From Onchocerca lupi (taxonomy: Eukaryota; Nematoda; Chromadorea; Rhabditida; Onchocercidae), in contig JAOVVO010000294.1 of the NCBI GenBank assembly GCA_028564675.1, forward strand, positions 1 to 64,000: DNA of 64,000 bases. Reading direction: 5' to 3'. Below, piece by piece: positions 1-12,006 of the stretch (positions within the stretch are counted from its first letter, which is position 1; every line of letters starts with the position of its first letter). The position numbers were made by a program, and so were the translations under genes. The notes under the pieces are model-generated. The model did not search any database and was not told the origin of the DNA. It saw only the letters and a list, made by a program, of their open reading frames with translations.

Positions 1-1
1 C

Positions 2-361
2 AGTGGGATGAATTTCAGCCATTTGGACTCAAATGGACGACTTGAAACAACGAGTAATGCTTGAAAATAAATCTTGCGATACTTCTGATTTCTTCTCACA
101 AGCACGGACAGAAACATGCAAAAGTAATAGTGAGTACATAGCGGAATTTTTCACATTCCTCAGAGGGAAAGTACCTGTAAATTTTCAGACCAAATTTCTT
201 TCTAATCTGATGCAGGGACACTAAACTTCATTTCAGCCAAAACGAGTAGCATAAAAAATGTCATTGTAATATATCGAAACGACTGTCGTGAATTGTTCCC
301 CAGCCCAGGGCTTATAAACGGTTTGCTAAAATTGCTATTGGTATCGTTGGATGACTGCTAA
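2..361 (+). CDS. Possible 3' end of a gene entering from the left edge (two exons)
   Basis: A tentative model only. An open frame runs from base 2 to 53 and ends at a usable donor (GTAATG at 54). A strong acceptor, TTTCAG, lies at 231-236. Joining the two in phase gives an open frame that stops with TAA at 359-361, about 59 codons in total. The second exon would encode a short peptide with one pair of cysteines and a leucine-rich tail. No family was recognised. The intron would hold an unrelated 63-codon open frame (33-224), which may be chance. The main alternative is that nothing here is coding. Confidence 0.22.
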
Positions 362-3300
362 AGTGATCAATTTGACGGGTTGCTGTGCAAATCATTATCC
401 TCCGAAGTTCTGTCTATGAAGATATTAAGTATAGTATGATGTCTGTAATCGAGTTGGATATTTTGTTTGTGCTGGAATTTCATAAGGATAACTTTGACGC
501 AGTGTTTTTTTCATTTGTCTTTGACGAATTTCACTGGTGTAAAATTCGAGTTGTCTCGAATTCGTAATGGTGTTGTCAGGAATTTTAACAAGAGCCAGTT
601 GTATCCGACAACTGTTGAATCACTTTCTTATTCAGTATATTCATATAGAAATTCTTAAAATATTATTGAATTAGTTTTTTACAGATCAAAATTAAATTAC
701 AGTGGCAAAATATAAGAGGCCATGTTTGACAAAGCGAGCATTTCATCTGCAAATAAAATTTTGCTTCGCTCAGATGATTCAAATTATGTGTTCTATTCTC
801 TCGTAAATGTTTGGAAAGAAATGATTTTGAACGGATCCGGTTTGCAGCAACTAGTAATGGAAATATTTTCATCAAAGATTCACGACAGAATAAAACAGAA
901 AAGACTCAGTTAGCAATGCCATTACTATCATTAACAATAGTAATACTGGTAATGATTTACTGTTTACACATCTGCTTGTACATTAATCAGAAATATTTGA
1001 AAACAGTGATGTTAGTGAGTGAGCTACTAGCAGAACTATTTATATCATCACTAAATGAAACTTCCGTTTTGTGAACATCAAGCGACTCTTTCTTTTCAAA
1101 TAATATTTGTATTCTGCGTAAGTAAAAGTCAAATCACTTTTATAGATAATGAAGCAAAATTTGAAACTTTTGCACTGGAATTATTGGGCTGTATTTTTTC
1201 AAACAAAGTAGGTTTTCACTTTCTTTTGATCTTTCGTAAAATGGTTACAATAATCTATAAATCATTACTTTTAGTCTTAGTCCATACAAAAAATTTAACT
1301 ACATCTTCTTTGACTGCTTTCTTTTTATTAATTTCAATCTCTCAATTGTTACCTCTTTTTTTAAATTTAGTGCAAAAAATGTTCGATTGAAAAAAGGAAA
1401 TTGTGTAAAAAAAGATCTCTTGGAAATTTAATAGTCTTTCACATTGATATAAATGACTTCTTTTTTTCAAGTAATGTTTAAAGTCGAGCTGTCCTTCAGT
1501 GCATTTCCTATTCCAAAATCCAGTTCCGCACAATCATTTTTGAAACATTTAATGATTTAATTATTGAAAGATGTTTTTTTTTTTAATCGAAAAAACAAAT
1601 AAATTTTTTATTATTTTTGAACTGATTTCATTCTTTGAATTCTTAATCAGTTGTAAGTTTTCTTCATAAAATGATAATAAAGTTGCAAAAAATTTTAGTA
1701 TCAAGCAGTCGAGTATAATTAAAAACAGGCTAGATTCATGTAAATGATGAAGAGAATAAAATCAGTATATGATAAGTTATTGAATTATTAACATATTCTT
1801 ATCATTTCTAAGTTATAAAAAACTTTGAACAACAAAAAAAAGTCAAACTTTCGTCCGATACATAAAAATTGTTTTGCTTAATCAAAAAGTATTAGTACAA
1901 TATAGATGCAATTTGTAAAACTGATTTACTGTAGTCAGGATTTGCTCCTTTACTGTAGCCGATGTTTGTTTGTTTTTTTTATTGCAGCCAATGTTTACTA
2001 ATTATCATATTCGGACTTGATTAGAATGGGAGAGTTTGTTGTTATCTAAATGTTGAAAATAGCATGAGTGACAGAGATAAATCTGTTTTATAGTTGTTGT
2101 TTCATAGAAATTGCACCAGCGATTCTAATAAATGGGTCACTTTTATCGAACGATTCTGCGCTGTTTCATAAAGCGGAGAAATTTCATAATACCAGAAGAG
2201 GAAGTTTTCATTGATATAAAATTTCCAACCTGCTATTGCTCTGTCCATATACTCAGAAAAGCTAATCATTAATGTGTAAATGTACCAAGAGTAACTTGCA
2301 AAACGACATGTTACATGCTCTCTTTTCGATTAAAGCCATCAATTTCAAAATTCATATCAGTCGATTTGTCTCTCCTAACAGGTTTCTCCATGTGTCTTCT
2401 CCGCTTCTTTTTCTTTTCTTCATCTACTATTTAATCACTATCTTATACTCAATGTTCCAATATATCTATCGTCTTGTTCTAAGATATCATCTTAGAGAAT
2501 AAACAAATTAAAATCAAATTCATATTTTTGTCCATCTGTGTCAAAACTTACTTCTTCATTTTGATATTAATCGCTCTATAAATTTTTTTCATTCGTTAAT
2601 TCGCTTATGTCATTTTATTTGTCGTCATCTTGCTATATTTATTTCTCATTTCCCAGCTTCTCTTTAATACTATGCTTAAGTCAATTTTAGTCTACTGATT
2701 CGTGCTACTGGAAGAATTTCTGATATTATTCAGTACCGAAATATTTCCATCGATAGATATCAACATGCTAAGCATGAAGGACATGATTTCTTCAATGAGG
2801 GTTTTAAAAATCAGAATTAACCTTCTTTCTAATACCAGTTTCTCAAATTACTCGATTGCAACCACTAATATGGTGGTGGAGTAAATTATCGATCTAAGGA
2901 AAATTTCGAAATCATGTCTGGCTATTTTCTGATATTATTTCCGCAAAGAAATTCTCAATATTTTTCTTCGTATCTCATTTTTATGCAGTGTCAGGAGCTG
3001 TTTATTTACAAAGTTTAAAATATTGGTTACTTCTGCTACTAACAAAGAAATCAAGTAATCGGAAAAAGAAAGAGAGTAGTCACAAATAATTATGAATGAT
3101 TATATGTTCCAATTTAAAATATTAAATCATTTATCAATTGATATTTGAAAATTTCCATAAAGAATCAATAATTATCGGAAGTGATGGAAGGCTGTCATAA
3201 AAAGATATTCAAATAGAAAAACGTCAATGGATACAGATATGATTGGATAATTTATACTGAACTGTCGAATTGTGTTGAATTTGAACTGTCTTCTGCTTCA

Positions 3301-3400
3301 AAATTCTGATCGTTTAAATCCCTTCAAGGCTTTTCCCATTTATCTGATTTACAACCTCATGATTGGTCGACTCACATTGTTTATCTGTGAATCTGTAATA
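362..3400. other. AT-rich stretch without a supported gene
   Basis: Both strands were read. Several open frames of 60 to 111 codons occur (for example 1055-1390 on the plus strand and 811-1074 with one hydrophobic segment). None shows a recognisable domain, and none could be joined to neighbours with good splice sites. T-rich DNA gives long phenylalanine/leucine-rich frames by chance. I see no RNA gene or mobile element here. Confidence 0.5.
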
Positions 3401-3580
3401 GGTTTTCCCAGCGTTCCTTGTCATGAAGATAGGTATCACATATTTCAAATACTTGATTCCATACTAGGAAGGGGGATGTCATCAAGCCTATTTCAGGAAG
3501 TAAGAGAAAAACAGGGTTTAGCTTGTCCAGTTTTTTAATTCCAGCTATCCTGATACAGGGATGTATTCCATTTTTGCTGA
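3401..3580 (+). pseudogene. Fragment of a bacterial-type M16 (pitrilysin/processing peptidase-like) zinc peptidase
   Basis: From 3401 to 3538 one frame encodes a stretch typical of the second half of M16 peptidases: about 15 residues ending in LDSILGRGMSS, then SLFQEVREKQGL. The expected continuation, SSYPDTGMYSIFA, is found immediately downstream (from 3537) in another frame. A small indel and a stop therefore break the gene. Upstream and downstream the similarity fades, and neither the HxxEH zinc motif nor a start or stop was found. The motif wording suggests the alpha-proteobacterial or mitochondrial processing-peptidase branch. Because nuclear DNA of filariae carries many Wolbachia-derived gene pieces, a transferred Wolbachia gene is the likeliest origin. 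A decayed mitochondrial processing peptidase is the alternative. Confidence 0.6.
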
Positions 3581-4351
3581 GCGTTTTGGCAAGCACATTT
3601 ATCGTTCTTTTGAAACTATGTCGCTACATTTAACCCTTAGTACTCCTTTTTCACAATGATTGTCGTGGTGCTATTTGACCTTCAACATCTTTTGTTTATT
3701 ATGATTGCATCCTTTGACTTCTTTAAAATTTTGTCATTTGACCTTTAGACATTTCTATCTATATACAACTAATGACATCTTTCGGCTTTCCTCGATAACA
3801 CAAACCTACATACCTTATGTAGAGTAATTTCTCCTTTTTTCAGTTTCTTGTTTTTAACTTATAATTGTTGAACAGCCATTTCTAGTGGCTTCATTCAAAG
3901 GCTTCAATTCAACGATCAATTGAAACTTTCAAAGATACCATAAATGTCAACATAGTTCGCCGTCTCTGCACCAATAATTTTCTATGGTAGTATAGTTGCA
4001 GCATTAGTTTTCTAAAAAAAGTTGCGACATTTTGTTGCTTGGATTCTTAATTTGAGCTTTTGACGATGAGAGCACTTTTTGATATATTCAGGCGGAACCA
4101 TTCTTATCATAACAAGGCGATATTTGCTCTTAGAAAACAGTAGAAGTCCATTCACTTGAATAACAACAGAGATCCATTCTTATTCACTATTTCAAGAAAT
4201 TATAATTTATTTTCAAAAAATCTAACTCAAAAAATTTCACAACTTTCCTTAATTTTCCGTCAACATTTTTTCTTTAATTATCCACCTATATTTTTTTGAA
4301 AAATTTTTTAAACAGTTACAGTAATCTTTCAGGTATTGTATACTTGCTGTA
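3581..4351. other. Region upstream of the gamma-glutamyltransferase gene
   Basis: No gene or repeat was found. The stretch is AT-rich and should include the promoter or trans-splice region of the downstream gene, but no specific element can be pointed to with confidence. Confidence 0.4.
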
Positions 4352-7300
4352 ATGTCGCTTAGTTTATTTTTCGTCGTGGTTTTTTTCACTCAAGCATCTT
4401 ATACCGTCCAGAAAATGATAAGTATTTCAATTTGACATCGAGCAGCATTTTATAACTATTGATTCAACTTAAACTGAATATGATACTTTCATCCATATTG
4501 AATTATATTTAGGCCTATGTTATGCTTCTTCGTGAGGTAATAATAATTTTAGGCCAAGGGAAAATTGCATGGAGGATATTCTTGGCCACCACCATCTTAT
4601 AGTTATATGGGTGGATATGCACGCGCTGCAGTCACATGCGATCATGGACTATGCAGTGAGATTGGCAGGTAACTCTGTTTAGCTAAAGTTTTCTATAATT
4701 AAAATCTCTAACTGCAATTAGAATAGTGAATAATCAGGAGAAGATTTGATGGATACTTACAATTTCTAAATATAATCCAAATTTAAAAAGCTGAAAATTT
4801 GTTGGCATTCAATAGAAAAGTGAATCATTTATTTCAAATGATGAAATATTTCTTTCATTGCTTCTAAAATAATAAATTTGTTCCTGTCATTCTTGTCCTG
4901 CAGATTGATCGATGGTTGAACAAAATTAAAAAAAAAAAAAAAATGACATTGATGATTCTGAGTAACTTAATAGTATTGATTGCCTAAAATTGATGATCTC
5001 TCCTGAAAATGTTTATATTTGTTCCAGGAACATTTTGCTCAGAGGTGGTAATGCAGTGGACGCATCTATCGCTTCCTTGTTCTGCCTCGGTGTCACGAAT
5101 CCTCAGAGCAGTGGAATCGGTGGTGGCTTCATTATGACACTTTATAATAGGTATCATTAAAAGTGTCACTGGTATACTGCATTAATCGGACATTTCCGAT
5201 TATTACTAAATCAGCTGATATTACTGAATCAACTGATAAAAGGCATGAGATGATTAAACAATTTGTCTACAAAAATTTATTTAAATCAACTTTACAAAAG
5301 AGAATTAAGGATTTATATTTAGTAGAAATTCGTGAATTATCCTTAAAAAACTTTAACTCTTTACGATCGAAAGCCAAAAGTGATCAGATGTCCAAGTTTT
5401 ATAGAAAAAGAAAGAAAAATGAAAAATTTTAGAACTGAAAAGAAATGCATTGTTATTGATGCCAGAGAAACAGCGCCTGAGAAAGCTCATCGGAATATGT
5501 TCATCAATGACGAATTTGGTTCCAAACATGGTAAATTTATAAAAGCTTTAAAAAAATACAGTGTTTAAGTATCGACCTATTTGTGCCACTCTGTGCTGGT
5601 TTCACTGAAGATGGCTATTTCAGGTTTTCGCGCCATAGCAACACCAGGTGAAATCGCTGGATATTGGCTTGCTTTCAAACGTTTTGGAAGTGGACAAGTA
5701 TCGTGGTACGATTTAATAAAACCGTCGATTGATCTATGCCGTTACGGAGTACCCGTGTCCAAGTATCTCGCACATGTCCTTAGTGTTAAAGAAAAACATT
5801 TCGAGACATTGCCGTCTATGCAGTGAGTATTTTATAAACTTTTCGCTTGAGTGATAAAATTGGGAATAATAAAATGATATTATCAAAATAATGTATTAAA
5901 GTGTCATCTTTGAAATTTTTCTTCATTCAGAAGTTGGATTAACAATGCTACCAATAAAGTATTTGTCGCCGGAGATATTATCAAGCGACCTGAATTAGCT
6001 AAAACATTAGAAAGGCTTGCACTTAGTTCCGATCCAGAGGAACTTTTCTACCGCGGAGATATTGCCAAAGCATTAGTCAAGGAAATTCAAAAGAATGGTT
6101 AGTTTATTAAATTCTTTCTTATTTTTTTTTTTTTTTACTTTTCGGAATTGCTTGTAAGAGCGAGTTCAGCTGAAATCAAGTGTCGTGTGTTTATAAAAAT
6201 AGAATAAAATATTTCAGATTTCAAGATTAGTTAATTAAATTAGATTGTATTAAAATGTTTTGTTCAGACTACTTTAGCTAATCGAGTTACTATTAAGCGT
6301 TGAATACATTCTGTATTAATATGATCTTGCATTTCTTACGAAATTGATTCAGGCGGAATTATCACACTGAATGATTTCGCACAATTTAAGCCAACAGTAC
6401 ACGAGCATCCACTGGTCAATGATCACTTCTCGGATAATCTAGCAATGTGCGGTCCACCACCTCCTTCTTCGTTCGCATCTACTCAATTAATCATATCTCT
6501 CATTGCGCGTTAGTTTTTATGTTGCAAGTTTATCAGTATTCGAAAAAATCTTATCTGTAATTCGATAGTGATTCTGATGAATATCAATCATTGCAAGTTT
6601 AACTAATTAAATATACTGCAGGATTTTATGGACCCAAGACAAACAAAGAGGTGTTAGAACGCGATCCACTCTTCTATCACAGATTTATCGAAGCGCAAAA
6701 GTTTGCCTATGCGCAAAGGACTCTTATGGGTTAATTTGCTAAATTTTATAATTATTCTTGGAAGCCTATCATCGTTATCATCAGCATATTTTAAATAGTA
6801 TATGCGGAAACATTAGATATCATGTATAAAGTATTCATTGTTGTATCAGTCCTTAATACTTTGAATGCAGTTTGTGATAAGAATTGAGCAGATAATTGCT
6901 ATATATGATATTTACCTGTATTTCCTTTATATTCTCTTTCTTTTGTCAGGTGATGAAGCTTTCGTGGCAGAGGCTAAGTGGCTTGCAAAGAATATGACAA
7001 CGAAGGCATATACAGATTGGGTGTTCTCGAGAATGCGCAATACGACGCAACCAACAGAATATTATGGTGGAATTCGGAAACAGGTAAAAATAGATTGACT
7101 GAGAAGAGTTGAAAATGATGAAGTGGATGAGAAAACAACAAATTTCCATCTTGCAAACAACTATTTATTTTTTTTTATTTAGCGGTCTGCTTATTATGCC
7201 ATGCGACCGCTAATTCGATAATATGTATTGGATTGGTTATAAATGTAAACTTCATATGACTGAGTTAAAGATTCCCATAACAACTCAAACCTCTACCGAT

Positions 7301-8822
7301 CAATCGTTTTTTTTTTCTATTGGTATCATCTTTTTAGTTAAACTACTAGTATTCTCCTTATTATTCTTCTTTCAAAAAAAAACTGTTCTCGAAATAAATC
7401 TTTATTAAATAAAACAAAATTTTAATCGATAAGAATTTCAGCTAAATGATCACGGCACATCTCATGTTTCGGTATTAGATTCTATGGGTAACGGAGTATC
7501 TAGCACAAGTACAGTAAATCGATGGTAAGTAACATTACTTCAAGTATAGACGGATCAAACTGTAAATTGCATTCCCGAGGACAAAAATGTTACAGGTTTG
7601 AATTAGTCATTCCAAAATAGTAGCACTTCTTTTCACGAGTCATGCTAATAGCAAAAGAAGTTGCAGGTTTGGCGCAGTAGTACAATCTGTCGACCTGGGA
7701 ATTGTGTTTAATGATGAAATGGACGACTTCTCAACTCCAGGTAATAATTCTTCATCTCTACTTATCATAGAAGTTCACACCGTACTAAATGTGCTTTTAT
7801 CCGTGTGTATAACTGATTATCAGATAACATAACAGAAACTGTGCTAGAAAATTTCAGACAATAGTGAACGGACTATTTGTTATGCTGCCACTTATGATAA
7901 ATGGTCCATTCTTTTGCCAACCATCATACTTGATAATATTTTCTTAATGTATTCGAAATCCAATAGTTTTGTCTAGAAAAAAAAGAAAACCTAATTATAA
8001 CATAACTAATGGTTCTGGATGCGCACCATCAGGAGATAATTTCATCGAGGTCAGTGGGATAATTTAAGATTATCAAGCTCATTTTAGGTTGCAATTCAAA
8101 AGAAAAATGAATAATTACGTTAATAACCAACAGTTTTTGTGTATTATTTGCAGGCATGGCTAATGGTTTCGGATTTGCACCATCAGAAAGCAATTTCATT
8201 GAGCCCAAAAAGAAACCAATGAGTAGTATGAGTCCGATGATCATTTATAATAATAAAACTGGAAAAGTTAGCATTTTATCACACTGACCATTAATTCTTG
8301 ATACATTTTTTTAAACGACGATACATTCAATTAAAAGGTATTATTGCAATTATTTATTAGGTTATCATCTTTATTTGTTGAGCAAAGTATTTATAAAATT
8401 TTAGGTTGTAATGGTAGCTGGAGCATCCGGTGGTTCAAAAATAATCTCTGTTTTGGCGAAATCCATAGTTCGGGTATTATTTTTCAATGAAACAATAAAA
8501 GAGGCTATTGATGCTCCAGCACTTCACAATCAGTTCACACCAGACATTACACAATTTGAAGATCTCGTACCTAAGGTTTGCTATCATCTTATCATTCCTT
8601 GAGATTCATGAGTAAATTGTAAAAGATTTATAGCTTTATCTTATCATTTGTCAATTATTTAAGGAGTTGATGAATGATCTGACTCAAATTTACGGACAGA
8701 AGTTCAAGAAAACGACTGGTTTCGAAGGTATAGCTCAAGGGATTGTAGTGGGTGAAGATGGAACCATCTATGCTAATGGAGACTATAGGCGCCAAACTGA
8801 TATGCATCCCGGAGGATATTAG
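4352..8822 (+). CDS. ggt: Gamma-glutamyltransferase (gamma-glutamyltranspeptidase), Ntn-hydrolase family
   Basis: This enzyme cleaves the gamma-glutamyl bond of glutathione outside the cell and transfers the glutamyl group to amino acids, peptides or water. Exons: 4553-4668, 5028-5150, 5433-5530, 5624-5822, 5931-6097, 6353-6508, 6622-6729, 6950-7083, 7442-7524, 7667-7740, 8154-8266, 8405-8575 and 8664-8822; these keep frame to the TAG stop (566 residues). The exon at 7442 carries the autocleavage and catalytic site: HGTSHVSV followed by GNGVSSTSTVNR fits the family signature, and the threonine after HG would become the small-subunit N-terminus. The N-terminal GSGIGGGFIMTLYN and the small-subunit stretch ending NFIE and PMSSMSP are also typical. 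A hydrophobic start (MSLSLFFVVVFF) lies at 4352, giving a secreted or membrane-anchored protein, but its junction to 4553 is unresolved. Confidence 0.95.
8006..8049 (+). pseudogene. Decayed partial copy of the neighbouring gamma-glutamyltransferase exon
   Basis: Inside the intron before exon 8154-8266 lies a 44-base stretch that matches the start of that exon (8160-8203) at 35 of 44 positions, with no gaps. The reading frame stays open: TNGSGCAPSGDNFIE against ANGFGFAPSESNFIE in the real exon. A donor-like GTCAGT follows directly. No acceptor in the right phase precedes it, and similarity stops beyond position 8049. It therefore looks like the remnant of a duplicated exon rather than a usable alternative exon. 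Confidence 0.6.
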
Positions 8823-11800
8823 CAATTCAACTTACCATGGAAGTGAATATTTTAAATCTCTAGTACTGCAATAAGTTCATATTCAAGTCTTTCTCTTCTA
8901 ATCTTAATTTATAATCCTTATTGCGATACAGAAAATGCTTACAGGTTGAGAAAAAGAAGACTTTTGAATAGTTAAAAAAAGATTTCAAAACTAATTTCCA
9001 CTCATAAGTCTTTGAAAATTCGTTATTCTTTGAAGTCGCATTTTTGAGCTACTATCAATAGATCTGTTATAAAAAATAAGATGCGTGTCTTCAAAATAAA
9101 AAACGCTATAATTTTACATTTTCCATCCCAGCACTTTGCAACTAAAAAAAGAAGGTCAAATGTTTATCAAATATTCTGTGCGATTAAAAAAATAAATATT
9201 TCATTCTCTGCTAACAACAAAAAAGTACCGAATCATTTAAACTAAAATTTATTATCTAAGACATGTCGATATATTTAATAATTAATTGATTTTTTAATCA
9301 GTACATAATAATATTAATTCTTATAGTCAAAAATAATTAAAATTATTCCACAGAAAAAATGATTACATCTTCTCTGTGACTACATGATTAATTATTAATT
9401 ACTATTAATAAGATTACCAATGATTAATAGTAATACATTAAATGAAAATGATATTTTTATGGAAATTATTGATATTAAGAAGATAAGAAATTGGATAATT
9501 TTTCGATACCTTTATAAATTTATTTATAGTTATTATAGGCTGTTATAGTTATATCATTAACAATATAGCTATAACAGCCTATAATAACTATTAATAAATT
9601 TATAAAGGTATCGAAAAATTATCCAATTTCTTAATCGAATTTTTATCAATTCAAATATTAGCATTAAATCAAGAAAATATAAGCAAGACCTGATTAAATT
9701 AATTTAAATCTAATTGAGACTATTTGATTCTATTAGATCAATTTAAATCAGATATATATTTTCTAGATTCAGATTGGGCTATAATTGGAAATAAACTTAC
9801 TGATTGTAAATAATTCACTATTTTGATCAAGAACAGATGACACAGTGTTGCCTAAATTCTCAATTTATTTTATAACGTAAAGCTATTTAAGTCGATCTAA
9901 ATTGTTGAGAGTACTGCATGATCGTCACTATCACACGATCAGCTGGGTTTCTAGTTAAAATCACATTATGATTTTTTTTATACTTTATCTAATTAGTATT
10001 TATGTATTCCTGCTATCGATTATTATAATCATCTAATGCATTTTTATGAAAATTAATGAAATGACGCGAATTGAAAAGAAAGGCATTGCTTTTTGTTATT
10101 GAAATATTTTCACATTCAGGACCCGAATTCAATATAATATACATTATTAAACAATCGACACATATCATAGTGGTGCTGCTTAATTCCTTAGCGAAGCAGT
10201 AAAGTTACACCGAATCTGAGATGAATGAGTTCACTAAAATTCTCTGAAAACATTCATTAAAAAAAATTTTAAAATTATTTCCAGAAAATAGCAAAATAAT
10301 TGAGACATTTCCTAAAATGTATGAAAATACATTCAGAAATATATGAAATCTTTTGTAATTTTACCAAAACGAGGACTTTAAAATCCATTAATACGGAGGA
10401 AGCATGCTTGACTATCGAAATATAATTTGTTACAATCATAATGCTCAATTATAATTATAATCATAATCTTCCAGATCAAGTTATTGCTTCCTATTATTGA
10501 ATCATTCGGAAAGAAAAATGGTGAAGTTTGATTGCAAACTATTGTGAAAGAAAAGTTTGTTGTGGGAAGAATAGGATTTGCTATTCAACGAAGTTTTTGA
10601 TTTGACAGATTTTATTCGCCATAACTTTGATGCTAAATAATTGATGATTATCGATAGTAGATCGATAATTTGAACTTCCTTTTGCTAGAGAGAAGTTATG
10701 TGAGTGTTATTGGTGTTGGTAATTGATAGGATTTGATAAGGTTTGGAAGTTGGATTGGAAGGTGTCGCATGAGGAATATCGATCAGAGCAAAGTAGTAAA
10801 AAAAGAGTAGTTAAGGGGGGGGGTCGAATAAAGCAGATCTTTCGCAAATAGATTTGTGGAAGAATTCCAAGTAGTTGCAATAAACCGGTGAAAGAAGTGA
10901 TCAAGTCCTAGCAACTGAAGCAATTCTCTTTATATATTGAATGATTTACAAAGGCATATTGTGATATAATCTTGCTGGATAAAAAGATAGCTATGTGAAC
11001 AAAAGACTTGTTTTATATTTTACAACAATTTAAATTTTGAATCTGAGCTTAGTTTTTAGATTCGAAGAATTTACTTCTAAACTGGCTCAAAGATGTAAGA
11101 TGGAAGGATTTACATATGAAATGGATGATCAGATGTTCGAGATATAAGTTTGTTAGATGTTTAAGACTATAATCTAAGCTGAAGGAATTACATATGAATT
11201 GGACAAGCGATTCAATTAAAATAAATTTCTATTATGCAAAAATAATTGCAAAATGAAATGTTTGAACCGATATATTTAGTGACAGAAAAATATCATGATT
11301 ATTTAAGAATATTTTTTTATTGAGAATATTTCGGTTGCTCCGACCAAACTGATCACTTTTGTTGACTTTAGATGCGCTATTTCTGTACTCTCATCGTAGA
11401 TTTTATTACATCATTTTAAATAAATAATGTGAACAATAAGTAGAATACTGAACTGATTTCATAATATGCTGACAAAATGGAAAGAATAGATAATACAATT
11501 TAAGTCAACATTAGCATCAAATATCTTATTTCTAGACTTTTGGTCGACTTTCAAGTGACCTCATCTGAGAAAGATCAAACAATTGGATTTGTAAGTTGCA
11601 GCAATAGTTGATACATAAATTTTCATTTGATTTATTATTCAAGATTACATACTAAGTCTCATAAATTCAATGACGAATAATGAATTATTAAAGATGATGA
11701 ATTTCATTAAAAACGAAATTATGAAGCAGCCATAGACAAAAAGGACAAAATTGTCGAATTTTCAATTCAGTTAAATTAAATTGAATTTTTGATAACAATT

Positions 11801-12006
11801 GAGCTGTTAAACACAATAAAGTACATGAAATTCATTTCACTGCTAATTCTCGGTCATTCACTTTGTTTCATATTTGTACACTAAAAAGTTGTCATCAGTG
11901 ATTAAGTTTTTAAGATTTTTTGTAAGATTATTCATAAAAATTGAAAGAAATAGTCAATTTTTGCTAATTTCAGCTGATTTTTACTTTTTTAATAAGATGA
12001 TTTTTG
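8823..12006. other. Gene-poor AT-rich stretch
   Basis: No coding region was supported on either strand. It contains the hairpin at 9484-9633. Around 10690-10920 the plus strand is rich in purines, with a G run near 10816-10823. Nothing else recognisable was seen. Confidence 0.45.
9484..9633. repeat. 150-base near-perfect inverted repeat (hairpin), possible foldback MITE
   Basis: The arms 9484-9554 and 9563-9633 are each 71 bases. They are reverse complements except for two positions: one T-T mismatch and one G-T pair. The loop is 8 bases (9555-9562). The outermost bases are TA on both sides, which would fit a Tc1/mariner-type TA target duplication. No coding capacity is present. It could be a foldback miniature transposon or give a long dsRNA if transcribed; it is much longer than a normal microRNA precursor. 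Confidence 0.85.

Noticed and set aside
811..1074. Open frame with a hydrophobic segment that could be a transmembrane helix, after a peptide resembling an Ig strand (GNIFIKDSRQN)
   Set aside because: Could not be joined to other exons in phase, and the Ig resemblance is too short. It may deserve a search but was not supported enough to list.
1055..1390. 111-codon plus-strand open frame
   Set aside because: Leucine/phenylalanine-rich product of T-rich DNA, with no domain, no splice context and no signal that a start is used.
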